This document shows positions 52,992-63,372 of a stretch of 64,000 nucleotides of DNA, piece after piece; within the stretch, counting starts at the first letter, position 1; each line of letters opens with the position of its first letter. The notes under the pieces are model-generated. The model did not search any database and was not told the DNA's origin. It saw only the letters and a program-made list of their open reading frames with translations. Source of the stretch: Saccharomycopsis fibuligera x Saccharomycopsis cf. fibuligera (taxonomy: Eukaryota; Ascomycota; Saccharomycetes; Ascoideales; Saccharomycopsidaceae); NCBI GenBank assembly GCA_001936135.1, contig CP012816.1:499501-563500 (forward strand). The letters are read 5' to 3'. The position numbers and the translations under genes are program-made.

Positions 52992-54578
52992 ATGGAAGCT
53001 ATCGCTACTACTTTCAGCAACGTCAACGCGACCGCTTTGACTTCAAGCTCGCTCTTGGAGCAAGTCTCCTCCCTCGTGGACTGGAACAACTTCTCCTGGT
53101 GGAAAGCCATCATCACTTTCCTTGCCCTCGCTGTGGTGTATGACCAAGTCTCTTATCAAGTCAGTAAAGGCTCTATTGCCGGGCCAAAATTCAAGTTTTA
53201 CCCATTCATTGGCCCATTTTTGGAATCTTTGGACCCCAAATTTGAAGAATATATGGCCAAGTGGAATTCTGGTCCTTTGTCCTGTGTTTCCATTTTCCAC
53301 AAGTTTGTTGTTATTGCTTCTACCAGAGACTTGGCTAGAAAGATCTTGGCTTCTCCAAAGTACGTTAAGCCATGTGTTGTTGATGTGGCCATCAAAATTT
53401 TGAGACCTACCAATTGGGTGTTTTTGGATGGTAAAGCGCATGTTGACTACAGAAAATCCTTGAACGGTCTCTTCACTAGAAAAGCCTTGCAAATGTACAT
53501 TCCGGTGCAGGAGAAAATTTACGACATCTACTTGGCTAAGTTCCGTGACCTTTCCAAAGAAGGTCCAGTGCCATTTTTCAACGATTTCAGAGAAATCATG
53601 TGTGCTGTTTCCTTGAGAACCTTTTGCGGCGAATACATCACTGATGACCAGGTCAGAAAAGTCGCTGATGACTACTACTTGGTCACCGCCGCTTTGGAGT
53701 TGGTCAACTTCCCAATTATCTTGCCATACACAAAGACTTGGTACGGTAAAAAGACTGCCGATATGACAATGAAGATTTTTGAGCAGTGTGCGGCCATGGC
53801 TAAAGAGCATATTAAGGCTGGTGGTAAGCCACAGTGTGTCATGGACGCTTGGGTTGAGTTGATGGAAGAGGCCAAGAAGGATAAGTCCAACAATCCAGAT
53901 TCCAAACTCTTGGTTAGAGAGTTCACCAATAGAGAAATTTCTGAAGCCATTTTCACCTTTTTGTTTGCTTCTCAAGACGCCTCATCTTCTGCCACCTGTT
54001 GGTTGTACCAAATTGTTGCTGATAGACCAGATGTTGTCAGAAAAATTCACGAAGAACAGTTGGCAGTTAGAAATGGCGATCCGAATGTCCCGTTGTCTCT
54101 TGAATTGATTGAAAAAATGAAGTACACTTTTATGGTGGTTAAAGAAGTCTTGAGAATCAGACCACCTGTCTTAATGGTTCCATATGTTGTCAAACAAAAG
54201 TTCCCAGTCAGCGATAGCTATTCTGCTCCAAAAGGTTCCATGGTTATTCCTACGTTGTATCCAGCATTGCATGATCCAGAAGTTTACGAGAACCCTGACG
54301 AATTCATTCCTGAGAGATGGATCGAAGGTAGTAAAGCGGACCAAGCTAAAAAGAACTGGTTGGTTTTTGGTACAGGCCCACATGTCTGCTTGGGTCAGCA
54401 ATACGTTATGATGTTGTTCACTGGGTTGATTGGTAAGTCAGTTATGTTCAACCACATTACTCACAAAAAGACGCCATTGAGTGAGAAAATCAGAGTTTTT
54501 GCTACTATTTTCCCACAGGATGACTGCATACTTCAATTCACTAAAAGAGAAGACCCAACTAAGCTTGATGAGTTATAA
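52992..54578 (+). CDS. ERG5: Sterol C-22 desaturase (CYP61)
   Basis: This 528-residue cytochrome P450 introduces the C22-C23 double bond late in ergosterol synthesis at the ER. One N-terminal membrane segment (WWKAIITFLALAVVYDQV). The I-helix FLFASQDASSSATCW is characteristic of CYP61. Further marks: the ExxR in KEVLRIRPPV and heme loop FGTGPHVCLGQQ with Cys466. I start at MEAIATT (52992); the longer in-frame start at 52803 would add 63 residues coded by a pyrimidine-rich leader. Codon choice is strongly biased to TTG/TCT/AAG types, consistent with high expression. Confidence 0.95.
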   Translation: MEAIATTFSNVNATALTSSSLLEQVSSLVDWNNFSWWKAIITFLALAVVYDQVSYQVSKGSIAGPKFKFYPFIGPFLESLDPKFEEYMAKWNSGPLSCVSIFHKFVVIASTRDLARKILASPKYVKPCVVDVAIKILRPTNWVFLDGKAHVDYRKSLNGLFTRKALQMYIPVQEKIYDIYLAKFRDLSKEGPVPFFNDFREIMCAVSLRTFCGEYITDDQVRKVADDYYLVTAALELVNFPIILPYTKTWYGKKTADMTMKIFEQCAAMAKEHIKAGGKPQCVMDAWVELMEEAKKDKSNNPDSKLLVREFTNREISEAIFTFLFASQDASSSATCWLYQIVADRPDVVRKIHEEQLAVRNGDPNVPLSLELIEKMKYTFMVVKEVLRIRPPVLMVPYVVKQKFPVSDSYSAPKGSMVIPTLYPALHDPEVYENPDEFIPERWIEGSKADQAKKNWLVFGTGPHVCLGQQYVMMLFTGLIGKSVMFNHITHKKTPLSEKIRVFATIFPQDDCILQFTKREDPTKLDEL

Positions 54579-56016
54579 ATTTAATACGAGTGGCTGTATG
54601 AGAAAGTAGCGCTACCGGGTGCTATTTTTGAGGAAGACTTTTTTTTGCATTATAACGTTGTTCTCATATATGTATATTGGTTGGTATTGTGTTGTTTATT
54701 GTTTTTTGTTTTTCGTTTTTTTTTTTTTTTTTTTGTTCATCTGTTGACACCGGTTATCAACCAAGTTTGTTTCCCTCTAGACTTTTTCTCAAAAATGTGT
54801 TCTGGTTTTTTTTGTTTACTTCAACTTTGGCTAACAGCTGGCCTACTGTGCTACTACAGTACTTGGCACCGAGTACTGAGTCTTTGCCTACTCGTTTTTG
54901 TTTTCAACTTTCTTCTCTTTACATTTTTTTTTTTTTTTTTTTTTTTTTGACTGTCTTAGTTTCTACACTTATCGCGTTATATACGTTATACTCACACTTT
55001 AATACTCTACTCTGATTTGCTTTTGTCTTACACTAATGCTCTTTTTTCTATTAATACTACGATTACTGATTACAATGTCAACTGTACTGCGCTGGCTGTC
55101 GCTTTGACCTCAGTGGCTAAATACGGAAGTCCACTGGGCGTCACACGATCCCCCTTCCCTTCTTCGCTTATCCTCTTCGCTTCCGGCCTCTTGTTGTTGT
55201 CCCCGCCCACCGGCGTGCAGTTGAGCGTCGTTGCGGCTGAGTTTCTTTTGCATTGTAGTTTTAAGGCCGGTACGGCTCAAGTCCGCTGTGGACTCCGGCC
55301 GAGACTCCACGGTGGACCCTGAGGATACATGGAGAGTGACAGAGGCATACCCCAACATCTCAGCAACATCCAGACGCACATACAAAAACACAAAGCCAAA
55401 AGCTCTCTTCCCAGAGGCCTGTGGAAGGCCATTTTTGTAATAGCCTTCAGAGGCATTCAGTTCTAGGGCTCGGTTTTTTTTTTTTTTTTTTTTCCGACCG
55501 CTGGTAGAATTCTTGCATTGTAACCTATGGATGTACCCTAGTGTACGTCCATAATCTTCGCTTCAGTTTTACAAAATATCGCACAGCCATTTTCGTTTCA
55601 TACTCACCAAAACTCGTATTTTCTACTAACCCTTTTTCCGTGTATTCGTCTTTTCCCATACCTGTTAGTTGGTAGTCCTTAACGCATTTCTGACGTTTTT
55701 CTTTTTAACATTTTTTACTCTTCGCATTTTTTTTATTCTCAGCACTGCATGTTTGGTGAGAAGCTCTGATATCATTTGCTTCGACATGACCCAATTTGCC
55801 ACTATGCTTTCTTGTGAATTGCTTAGGCTTTGTTATCGAGTATCTAGCACTCCATTTTTGATGCTCATTGACAAAGTCTATACAGTTCTCGTTATGCGGC
55901 CCCGGCTGCTCTATTGATTTTTGCGCCAACGCAAGTAGCGCATCTAGCTCTGCTATATAAATGTTTCTGATATATATGTCTTTGCTATATAAATGTCTCT
56001 GCTATATATAGGCCCC

Positions 56017-56074
<58 letters not shown>

Positions 56075-56342
56075 TGTTAACACCGCGTGCGGCTGTAGTC
56101 TGCCTAGCACTATGTGAGTGTCCTCAGGAAGTGCCACTTGGCATTTTGAATCCTGCAAGATTTGGTCAATCAATTGGTTAGCTAATTGGTCCCTTGGTGG
56201 CAAGAAGAAAAACTAGATGTGAATTGACACGTCAAGTCCCCTTTCAGATCTCGGGTGGGTTGTGTATAAATCAATTCGTGTACCACTTTGAAGCACAACT
56301 CGTTACATTCTTTCCTCAAGAAACCGCCAATCACAAGCAAAG
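54579..56342. other. Intergenic with homopolymers and microsatellite
   Basis: The ERG5 3' flank holds T-runs (54719-54734, 54926-54948), a GC-richer patch at 55140-55330 and another T-run near 55472-55492. From 55940 a TATATAAATG-type motif is repeated three times, then (GA)25, then the start of the acetyltransferase gene. No gene seen. Confidence 0.6.
56021..56071. repeat. (GA)25 microsatellite
   Basis: An uninterrupted GA dinucleotide run of about 51 bp, 272 bp upstream of the acetyltransferase ATG. Just before it, three near-copies of GCTATATAAATGTCTCT-like sequence form an imperfect tandem repeat (55950-56010). Confidence 0.95.
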
Positions 56343-57188
56343 ATGACAAGCAGCAAAACCACGTTGGACAAGCAGCTCATCGACTATGCATACGAAAGTC
56401 TCAACCACATACCAAAAAACAACAGCGAGTACGAAAAAATGATCTCTGGAGTCTTTTATAATCCTAATGACCCCGTGTTGTTGTTCCGTCGAAACTTGTC
56501 GAACTTGCACATTGATGAGTTCTCCCAAATATCTTTGAAACAGATAATCAAAGACCATGAACATATCAGCGATGATAAACAGTTATTCGCCTACTTGAGC
56601 CAGCTCAGCAGCGGCAACGCCAACAACAAAGAGCAGCTTGCTAAGTTAGCCAGATACTCCGACATGCTACAACAGCAAAGGACTGAATTCTTGCGCAACA
56701 ATGTCCTTGGCCATGTTGGTGAAGGTTCGTTTTTCGAGCCGCCGTTTTACGTCGACTACGGTTTCAACACGTCGGTGGGCCGCAACTTCTACTGCAATTT
56801 CAACTGCGTGTTGCTAGATTGTTCAATAATTAAGATCGGCAACGACGTGATGTTTGGGCCAGGAGTCAACATCCTCACTGCTTCACATCCATTAGACGGC
56901 TATTCGCGCTGCCATTTAGGCAAGGAGTTAACTGCGCCGGTTTTCATTGGTGACGAATGCTGGCTCGGGGCGAACGCTATAATCTGTCCCGGGGTTACCT
57001 TGGGCAAAGGGGTTGTGGTGGCCGCGGGGGCAGTGGTTACCAAAAACTTTGGAGACAACGTTCTTGTTGCCGGGGTCCCAGCAAAAGTCATAAAGAAGAT
57101 TGAGGAACCGTTGACCCGCGAGGAGAAGGAAGCGGCTGCCAAGTCTGGCAATTTGCAAGAATTAAATGAGAAGGCCATCCATCGGTAA
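56343..57188 (+). CDS. Hexapeptide acetyltransferase (maltose/galactoside type)
   Basis: 281 residues. The N-terminal half has the Maa-type segment (YEKMISGVFYNPNDPVLL), here with an extra stretch of about 40 residues, then the left-handed beta-helix: VDYGFNTSVGRNFYCNFNC, IGNDVMFGPGVNILTASHPLD (catalytic-type His in ASHP), IGDECWLGANAIICPGVTLGKGVVVAAGAVV, VAGVPAKVI. The family transfers acetyl from acetyl-CoA to sugar hydroxyls. In yeasts the substrate is unproven (S. cerevisiae YJL218W is similar). It resembles bacterial LacA/Maa, but such genes are common in yeasts, so I do not claim recent transfer. It runs convergent with ILV1. Confidence 0.88.
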   Translation: MTSSKTTLDKQLIDYAYESLNHIPKNNSEYEKMISGVFYNPNDPVLLFRRNLSNLHIDEFSQISLKQIIKDHEHISDDKQLFAYLSQLSSGNANNKEQLAKLARYSDMLQQQRTEFLRNNVLGHVGEGSFFEPPFYVDYGFNTSVGRNFYCNFNCVLLDCSIIKIGNDVMFGPGVNILTASHPLDGYSRCHLGKELTAPVFIGDECWLGANAIICPGVTLGKGVVVAAGAVVTKNFGDNVLVAGVPAKVIKKIEEPLTREEKEAAAKSGNLQELNEKAIHR

Positions 57189-57392
57189 GGTCCTAGCTTT
57201 ACGTGCACGCGCGGCTCAGCATTATCATGAACAGATAGAGATATAAACGAGTAAATAAATAGATATTGGCATGGAATTATTTTCAAAAAAAAAAGTGCAT
57301 CGCTGATGCCAATGCATTGCATACATGTGCACCAAGAGACGAACAGAGAAAGAGCACTGTAAGCACGATAACTATAAAAATGGCCACTGACT

Positions 57393-59099
57393 TTATTTGA
57401 GGTATCTTTGCAAAACGTAATCATCAGTAACATCCTTGTAATAATAGTTCAAATTCTTCAAGATCTCTTCCAACTGAGCTTCGTCCTCAGGCGGAACATC
57501 CAAGCCAGCAAGAACTTTACTAACATCTTGACCATGGTTTCTATAATGGAACAATGTCAAGTTCCAGCGATTCTGCAAAGACGCTAAAAATTTCTTCAAA
57601 GCGCCTGGTTTCTCCGGAAATGCAAAACTGATGATTTTTTCATTTGGTAGGTCTGCATTACCTCCAACGAGATATCTGCCGTGGCTTTTCGCAATTTCGT
57701 TATCGCTGATATCAACGGCATCAAACCCTAACTCACGCAATTGTTCAATAATTTCGTCTACTTCTCTGCTTCTATCATTGACTGAGAAAGAGGTGTAGAT
57801 GTAGGCGTTGTTTTTATCGCCTTCCTTGGCGTTCTTCAAACTGTATCTGTAACTAAACTCTGTTACTGATCTTGGATGAATAACGTTTTGTAGTTTGGAG
57901 AATGATCCAGGAACATCAGGAATAGAAACAAGCATAAACACTTCTTTCCCACCACCAAGTACCGCTCTCTCAGCGACAAATCTCAAACGATCGAAGTTCA
58001 TATTTGCGCCACTGAGCACTGGAACATAAGTCTTATCAGCATGATTGATTTCCGGACGTTGGCTAACATACTTCTTGACACCGGCCACAGTCATGGCACC
58101 ACTTGGCTCGACAATAGTTCTAGTATCCTCAAAGATATCCTTAATGGCAGCACTAATTTCATCAGTGTTCACAAGCACAATCTCATCGACATATTTCTGA
58201 CAGAGCCTGAAAGTTTCGGTGCCCACCACTTTAACTGCAGTGCCATCAGCAAACGATCCGACTTGATCAAGTGCTGTGATTTTGTTATTCTTTAAAGAGG
58301 AGTACATTGCAGGAGCATCTTCAGTTTCAACCCCAATAATCTTGACATGAGGTGCAATTCTTTTCAAATATGCGCCAACCCCGGCAATAAGGCCACCGCC
58401 GCCGATAGCGCAAAACACAGCGCTGATCTTATTGGAACTGATTTGACGAAGCAATTCCATAGCAATAGTACCTTGGCCGGCAATAACGTAAGGGTGATCA
58501 AACGGTGGAATATTGGTGTATCCTTCTTGAACTTCCAATCTTTTACATTCAGCTTTAGCAGAGTCAAAGTCGTCGCCGTAAAGTACCACTTTCGAGCCTA
58601 ATCTGCTGACGTTTTTGAATTTAATTTCCGGGGTAGCTTGAGGCATAACAATGGTGGACAAAATTCCTAATTTCGCAGCACTATAAGCAACACCTTGAGC
58701 ATGATTACCAGCAGAACATGCAACGATCCCCTTATTTTTCTGCTCAGCGCTCAAATGGCCCACCATGTTGGCGGCACCTCTGAGCTTGAACGAGAATACT
58801 GGGGTGGTATCTTCTCTTTTCAAAACAATATTACTGTTGGTCTTGGAAGATAAGGAAACCGCATGTGTCACTGGGGTTTCGTTGAGGAAGTCGTAAACTT
58901 TGGAAGTTAAAATCAACTTGACATAGTCCGGAGTTCCATCTGGGTTCCTGTCAGCATCGCGTAACTCGGGAAACAATTTTGACTGTTTTGTGGTTGCAGT
59001 TGCAGTTGTGGTTTTGGTTGCGGTGGAGTTGAATCTATAGCTGACTTTGGCCAATGTGCGAGCAGATAGCCTAACGCACTGTCTTTTGGGCAAGAGCAT
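57393..59099 (-). CDS. ILV1: Threonine deaminase
   Basis: The 568-residue enzyme converts threonine to 2-oxobutyrate, the first step of isoleucine synthesis, in mitochondria. The N-terminus is basic and Ser/Thr-rich with no acidic residues for 40 positions (targeting presequence). PLP site: SFKLRGA with Lys105; SAGNHAQG and [10 protein letters not shown] bind the cofactor phosphate. The C-terminal third has two ACT-like regulatory segments ([17 protein letters not shown] and [16 protein letters not shown]) for feedback control by isoleucine and activation by valine. Length matches S. cerevisiae Ilv1. Confidence 0.95.
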   Translation of the reverse strand: MLLPKRQCVRLSARTLAKVSYRFNSTATKTTTATATTKQSKLFPELRDADRNPDGTPDYVKLILTSKVYDFLNETPVTHAVSLSSKTNSNIVLKREDTTPVFSFKLRGAANMVGHLSAEQKNKGIVACSAGNHAQGVAYSAAKLGILSTIVMPQATPEIKFKNVSRLGSKVVLYGDDFDSAKAECKRLEVQEGYTNIPPFDHPYVIAGQGTIAMELLRQISSNKISAVFCAIGGGGLIAGVGAYLKRIAPHVKIIGVETEDAPAMYSSLKNNKITALDQVGSFADGTAVKVVGTETFRLCQKYVDEIVLVNTDEISAAIKDIFEDTRTIVEPSGAMTVAGVKKYVSQRPEINHADKTYVPVLSGANMNFDRLRFVAERAVLGGGKEVFMLVSIPDVPGSFSKLQNVIHPRSVTEFSYRYSLKNAKEGDKNNAYIYTSFSVNDRSREVDEIIEQLRELGFDAVDISDNEIAKSHGRYLVGGNADLPNEKIISFAFPEKPGALKKFLASLQNRWNLTLFHYRNHGQDVSKVLAGLDVPPEDEAQLEEILKNLNYYYKDVTDDYVLQRYLK

Positions 59100-59666
59100 T
59101 GTGTGGTAGACTGGTAATTAGAGAATATTCTAACGGTCAATAAATATATATATATATATATAATGCGCTTGGATCTATATAAATATACTTGTATACCTAG
59201 TAATATATATTTATATATATACAGATCTTCTTCAGTCCGTCACCGGCTGATGCGATTACTCACTTGGAGTGAAATTTTCAGATGAGTACACGTGACCGAT
59301 GGAAGAAAAATATTACATAAAAAAAAAAAAATAAAAAAAAAAAATAAAAAAAATAAAAAAAAAATAAAAAAAAAATTTTATTCTTGTTCAATGCGATGGC
59401 AAACAGACTATTTGAAAGACACTGACAACTTTTCGGTCAGCATTGGAGAATTCTGTACCATAGTATATTCACTTTCATAACAATACCAATATCAGTATCA
59501 GCAGCAATATAAGCACTACTCCTTTGCCTGAACGCAACCATAGCTGCTCAGGACTGTCGCACTTCTTGCTTACTCTTTTCATGACCAAATCAGCAGAAGA
59601 CAAGTGCAGCAACAATATCATTATCAACAACAATAGCAACAACAGCAACACTAAAGTGAGGAAGAT
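59100..59666. other. Divergent intergenic region of ILV1 and RRN3
   Basis: Contains TA-dinucleotide runs (59145-59163 and 59203-59221), an A-rich tract with interspersed T (59320-59375), and CAGCAATA/CAACAA-type repeats near the RRN3 start. No Gcn4-type TGACTC was found with certainty. No gene seen. Confidence 0.55.
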
Positions 59667-60697
59667 ATGATCACGGTGAAATCTGTGCTGCTTCAACATC
59701 CTCATCAGCAGACGACGCAGACGCCAAAACGAAAATCATCATCAATTAAGAAGCGAAGAGTTCCTGAGATGGCGATGTCCTCCAGCAACGCTAAAAAAAC
59801 GGAGCTACCAACCAAAAAAAATTATAGCAATAATAGCAGTAGTAACGGTAAATCTTTAGAAAAAAATAACAATAATAAAAGACCTAGCACCTCAGCTATC
59901 GCTACCATTAGTAATAAAAGACAAAAAAAAACCGTTACTATTGATGAGAGCGGCGTTGCAACCAGCATTGGCAACAACGCCTCAAACGATGAAATCTCTG
60001 GCAAGATTTACAACACGTATATAAAAAACGCATTGGATGCTTTGGATAAGGTATGCTCTTTTCGTCATGTTTGTACAATTTGAATTGATTCTCTTTCTGT
60101 TGTCAGTGTTTATTTCATACTAACCACCGTCTAGAACGACACTACTTCCATAGACACCTTGGCGGCCAAAATTTCGTTGCCCAGAACGTCAGCAAATGCC
60201 ATCTCCTATGCTAATCTTCTGACGATCTTTAGAATTTTAGCAAATAACATTTCGAGGCTCGACCTGAAACACTGCACTTCGTTGATTTTTGCCATTTTGA
60301 ATATTCCCAAGTGGTATCATCAAGATGAACAGTTTATAAATAACTACATTACCTTTCTCTGTGTGCTAGTTTCTGGAATTCCTAAATGGTACAATGAAGT
60401 TTGTCTTGTGTTTATCAAAGACTTTGTTACTCAACATACTTCGGCTCATCATGAGTTTTTCAAGTACTTGATTAGAATTATGCCCACTAGTTTGAATTTT
60501 TTGCTTAAAGCAGCAATTAGCAATTTTCCTGACAAGTATTCTCGTAAATCAGAGGTTGTCAACTATGTCAGCAATCTCTTTGAGTTCATGAAGTACGCTA
60601 CTGAAGTCCGCTTTCAGATTCTTAGCTTAATCGTGGAATACTGCATACAACTTGACGTTGAGTTGAAAAACAATTTGGATGAGGTTGACGAAGAGGA

Positions 60698-60730
<33 letters not shown>

Positions 60731-62039
60731 CGACGAGGACGATGGCGAGAGTGAGGATAGTGAAGACGGAGAATGTGAAAACTCAAGCAGTGAAGAAGAA
60801 GACGAGGACGAAGGTAGTGCTAACGAGACCAGCGCGAATGAGGACAATGAAGAAGGAGACGACGATAAAGACGAACTCGAAGGACAGGAAGAGTACAACG
60901 TAGACTTGACAGTAAACATCAGTGAGCTCAGCGCCAAACTAGATAGTGTCATGGAAAAAATATTCATCAATTTGCAAGACTCGTTCACTTTGGAAAACCT
61001 CAATAACGGTGACGGGATCACCATTTTCCGATCATTGCTTTCGATTTTCAAGTCGTACATCCTCTCGACCAGCAACACCCGATCCATCCAGTTTGTACTA
61101 TTTCACTTTTCCCAGCAACAGCCAGAGCTAATTGACGCGTTTTTGGTAACGTTGATTGACGTTACTTTCAGCTACGAAGAGAGCCTAGAGCAGCGCATCA
61201 AAGCCGTGCAATACTTGGCGTCGTATCTAGCAAGGGGCAGAAGGGTTACGCAAAATCAGCTCGTCTTTGTGACCAGCTACTTGGTCAGCTGGATCAACAA
61301 GTATGTCGCTGAAAGAGAATGCGAGGTTGGCAATGGACATGGCGGCATGGAAAGGTTCAAGCTTTTTTACGCGGTGTTGCAATGCTTGCTTTACATTTTT
61401 TGCTTCAGACACCGGCAGTTGCACAGGCTGAACGGAGACTGGGAATGCGGCATCGACAAGTTTTTCCAGAAGTTGATTTTGACCAAGTTCAACCCGTTGA
61501 AGTTTTGCAACGAGACCGTCGTGCTTATGTTTGCCAAAATCGCGCACCAGGAAAACGTGGCCTACTGCTTCAGCGTCATCGAGCACAACAGAAGAGACCA
61601 GCTCAACGGTGTCAAGTCGAGGTCTGGTGCGGGTGCCGCGAACGGGTCCTCTTTTGCGGCCGCCGCGCAAAGGCCGCCGCAGAAACGCCAGCAGCAGCCA
61701 AACAGCAGCGCCGCTGACTCGAGGATATTGTTTTTCTCGAGACAGGAGTTCTTGGATTTGGTGGCGTACTTCCCGTTCGACCCGCTTATTTTGAAAAAGT
61801 GTTTGAAGATTGTCAGGGAAAACTACATCGAATGGTCTGAGCTAGGCAACGACTACGACAGCGACTCCAACTCGGACGACTATGACGACGGCGCCAGCTA
61901 CGCCAGGGAGTTTGTCAGAAAGAACAGCGTCAGGCTAAGCAACAACGAACAGGCGCGCTTGGGGGAGTTGAGAACCGAGACCAGTCGTGGCGCTGGCGCG
62001 GGCGTGGACTACGACAGCGACGTGTTTGATAGCGATTGA
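59667..62039 (+). CDS. RRN3: RNA polymerase I initiation factor Rrn3
   Basis: Two exons (59667-60050 and 60135-62039) give about 762 residues. After a Lys/Asn/Ser-rich N-terminus, ISYANLLTIFRILANNISRLDL, IPKWY…LVSGIPKWYN and the helical-repeat pattern match Rrn3, which bridges Pol I to the core factor at rDNA promoters. An Asp/Glu-rich block (codons at about 60680-60900, including eleven Asp in a row) lies where yeast Rrn3 also has an acidic loop. The second half is more GC-rich, with an Ala/Gly/Gln insert near 61620-61720. The protein is longer than S. cerevisiae Rrn3 (about 630), due to these inserts and the N-terminus; a later ATG could be used. Confidence 0.88.
60051..60134 (+). other. 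Intron of RRN3
   Basis: This 84-bp intron has donor GTATGC, perfect branch TACTAAC at 60118-60124 and acceptor CTAG. It joins …ALDALDK to NDTTSIDTL in frame. The downstream frame has no ATG before conserved Rrn3 sequence. Confidence 0.9.
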
Positions 62040-63372
62040 TTTACCGATGAGTTTGTCGCAGTTTGCATTTTTTGTTTTTGTTTTTCTTTCTCTTTTTCTT
62101 TTTCTTTTTTTTTTTTTTTTCCGTCCACGTTCCTGGTTCTTGCTTAGCATCTGTCGTTGTTTTAGTTTCTTTCTTTCTTTCTTTCTTTCTTTTTGTCTCT
62201 CCCTCATTACTGGTCCTGATGGTTGCTTGGTCTTCGTGATTCTACGTGATCTTCATGACTCAGCATGCATATCTGTGTTTCTTGCTTTCGTTGCTTTGTT
62301 TGTGCCGCCTGTCAATACTCGCCACCTACAGCGTCGCGCGGGTCCTCAGAAATCATGCGTTGCTTCCACGGGAACCCAGTTCCCATGTCGCTGTGGGCGC
62401 AACAATCTAGCAATGGTTGCTCCGGCGTCCAATACCCGTGCCCTTTGTTGAAACGAAAAAGTATATAGCGTCCCCGAATAAAGAAGATTAAACGTTCGCA
62501 GGGAGCGGTGCGAGCCGCCTTGAAGAGCGGTGCGAGCCGCCGTAGCCGCCGTAGCCGCCGCAGCCGCCGCAGCCGGCATTTCCTCCGCACAGCAGCCTGC
62601 TCCTGTTCTCAGCTTGGAGACCGTCGCGCTTTTGCTGGTAGATCCAGCTGGGCCCAGCTGCACTGGCGAAGCCGGCGAAGCCATCTCGACTTTGCGCGGT
62701 TTCGAGTGGCGGCTCGCCGCAGCGTTGTGGGCCTGCTGCCTGCTGCATGGTGGGTGTGTGCGCACACAGCGGCTGCCCGGCGACGCGGCCGAGCGCCGGC
62801 GGTGCAGGAGCAAACATACGTCAAACTTTGGCGTGGGCAGGGAGCGTGCGGGCGCGCGCTTGCAGAGGAGGCCCACAGGCCAACATGGTCTTCTCGGTGG
62901 GCGCCAAAAGAGCGCGCTGCTCCAGCGCCGCCGGGGAGCCGCAAAGAAGGAAGCGAGGGAGGCGAGCGAGGCGAGCGAGGCGAGGGAAGCGAGGGAAGCG
63001 AGGGAAGCGAAGGACCAGAAGAGGGGCGGGCAGCAGCAGCAGCGTCCGCGATGGTGCACAGTCGTGCCCCTCTTCTGGTTGCTGTGCAATGGCGGGCGGG
63101 TGTAGTGTTGCAAGCCTCGGTACTATGGGGCAGCGGAGCGCTCCTGCTTGACCCGCACTCCCCTCAGGGAGCGAAGGGGACCGAAGGGGACCGAAGGGAG
63201 CGACGAGGTATATATAGGGGACCATTCCTGGGCAGAGCGCTGTGGATGGACAAAACACAATTGCCACTCGAGTGTCTCTTCAAATCGCATCGCAGTCGAG
63301 TTCCATACTCCACACTGTATCTACCGACACACACACGCACACCAGCACAAGCACACACCCGCAGCACACACG
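62040..63372. promoter_or_regulatory. GC-rich, repeat-laden region upstream of FDH
   Basis: Left part: RRN3 3' flank with T/CTTT runs (62080-62190). From about 62500 to 63200 base composition jumps to clearly GC-rich, unlike the rest of the window, with direct repeats: GAGCGGTGCGAGCCGCC twice (62503-62541), GCCGCCGTA/GCCGCCGCA units (62536-62575), GAGGCGAGC then GAGGGAAGC units (62950-63010), and GGGACCGAAG units (63170-63200). All six frames stay open for long spans here because of composition, so I call no protein. It probably contains the FDH promoter and its control sites. Confidence 0.6.
63209..63216 (+). promoter_or_regulatory. TATA box of FDH1
   Basis: TATATATA, followed by GGGG, 157 bp upstream of the FDH ATG, directly after the tandem GGGACCGAAG units. 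It is the only TATA-like sequence in this GC-rich block. Confidence 0.6.

Noticed and set aside
55669-55917. 82-codon frame downstream of ERG5
   Set aside because: Phe/Leu-rich from a T-rich region, no homology pattern.
56343-57188. Recent bacterial transfer of the acetyltransferase gene
   Set aside because: The family is bacterial-like but widespread in yeasts; base composition and codon use do not stand out enough.
62312-63267. Several overlapping open frames of 100-290 codons on both strands in the GC-rich region
   Set aside because: Stops are rare here simply because of base composition. The frames are Ala/Arg/Gly-rich, overlap one another in all six frames, and show no domain.
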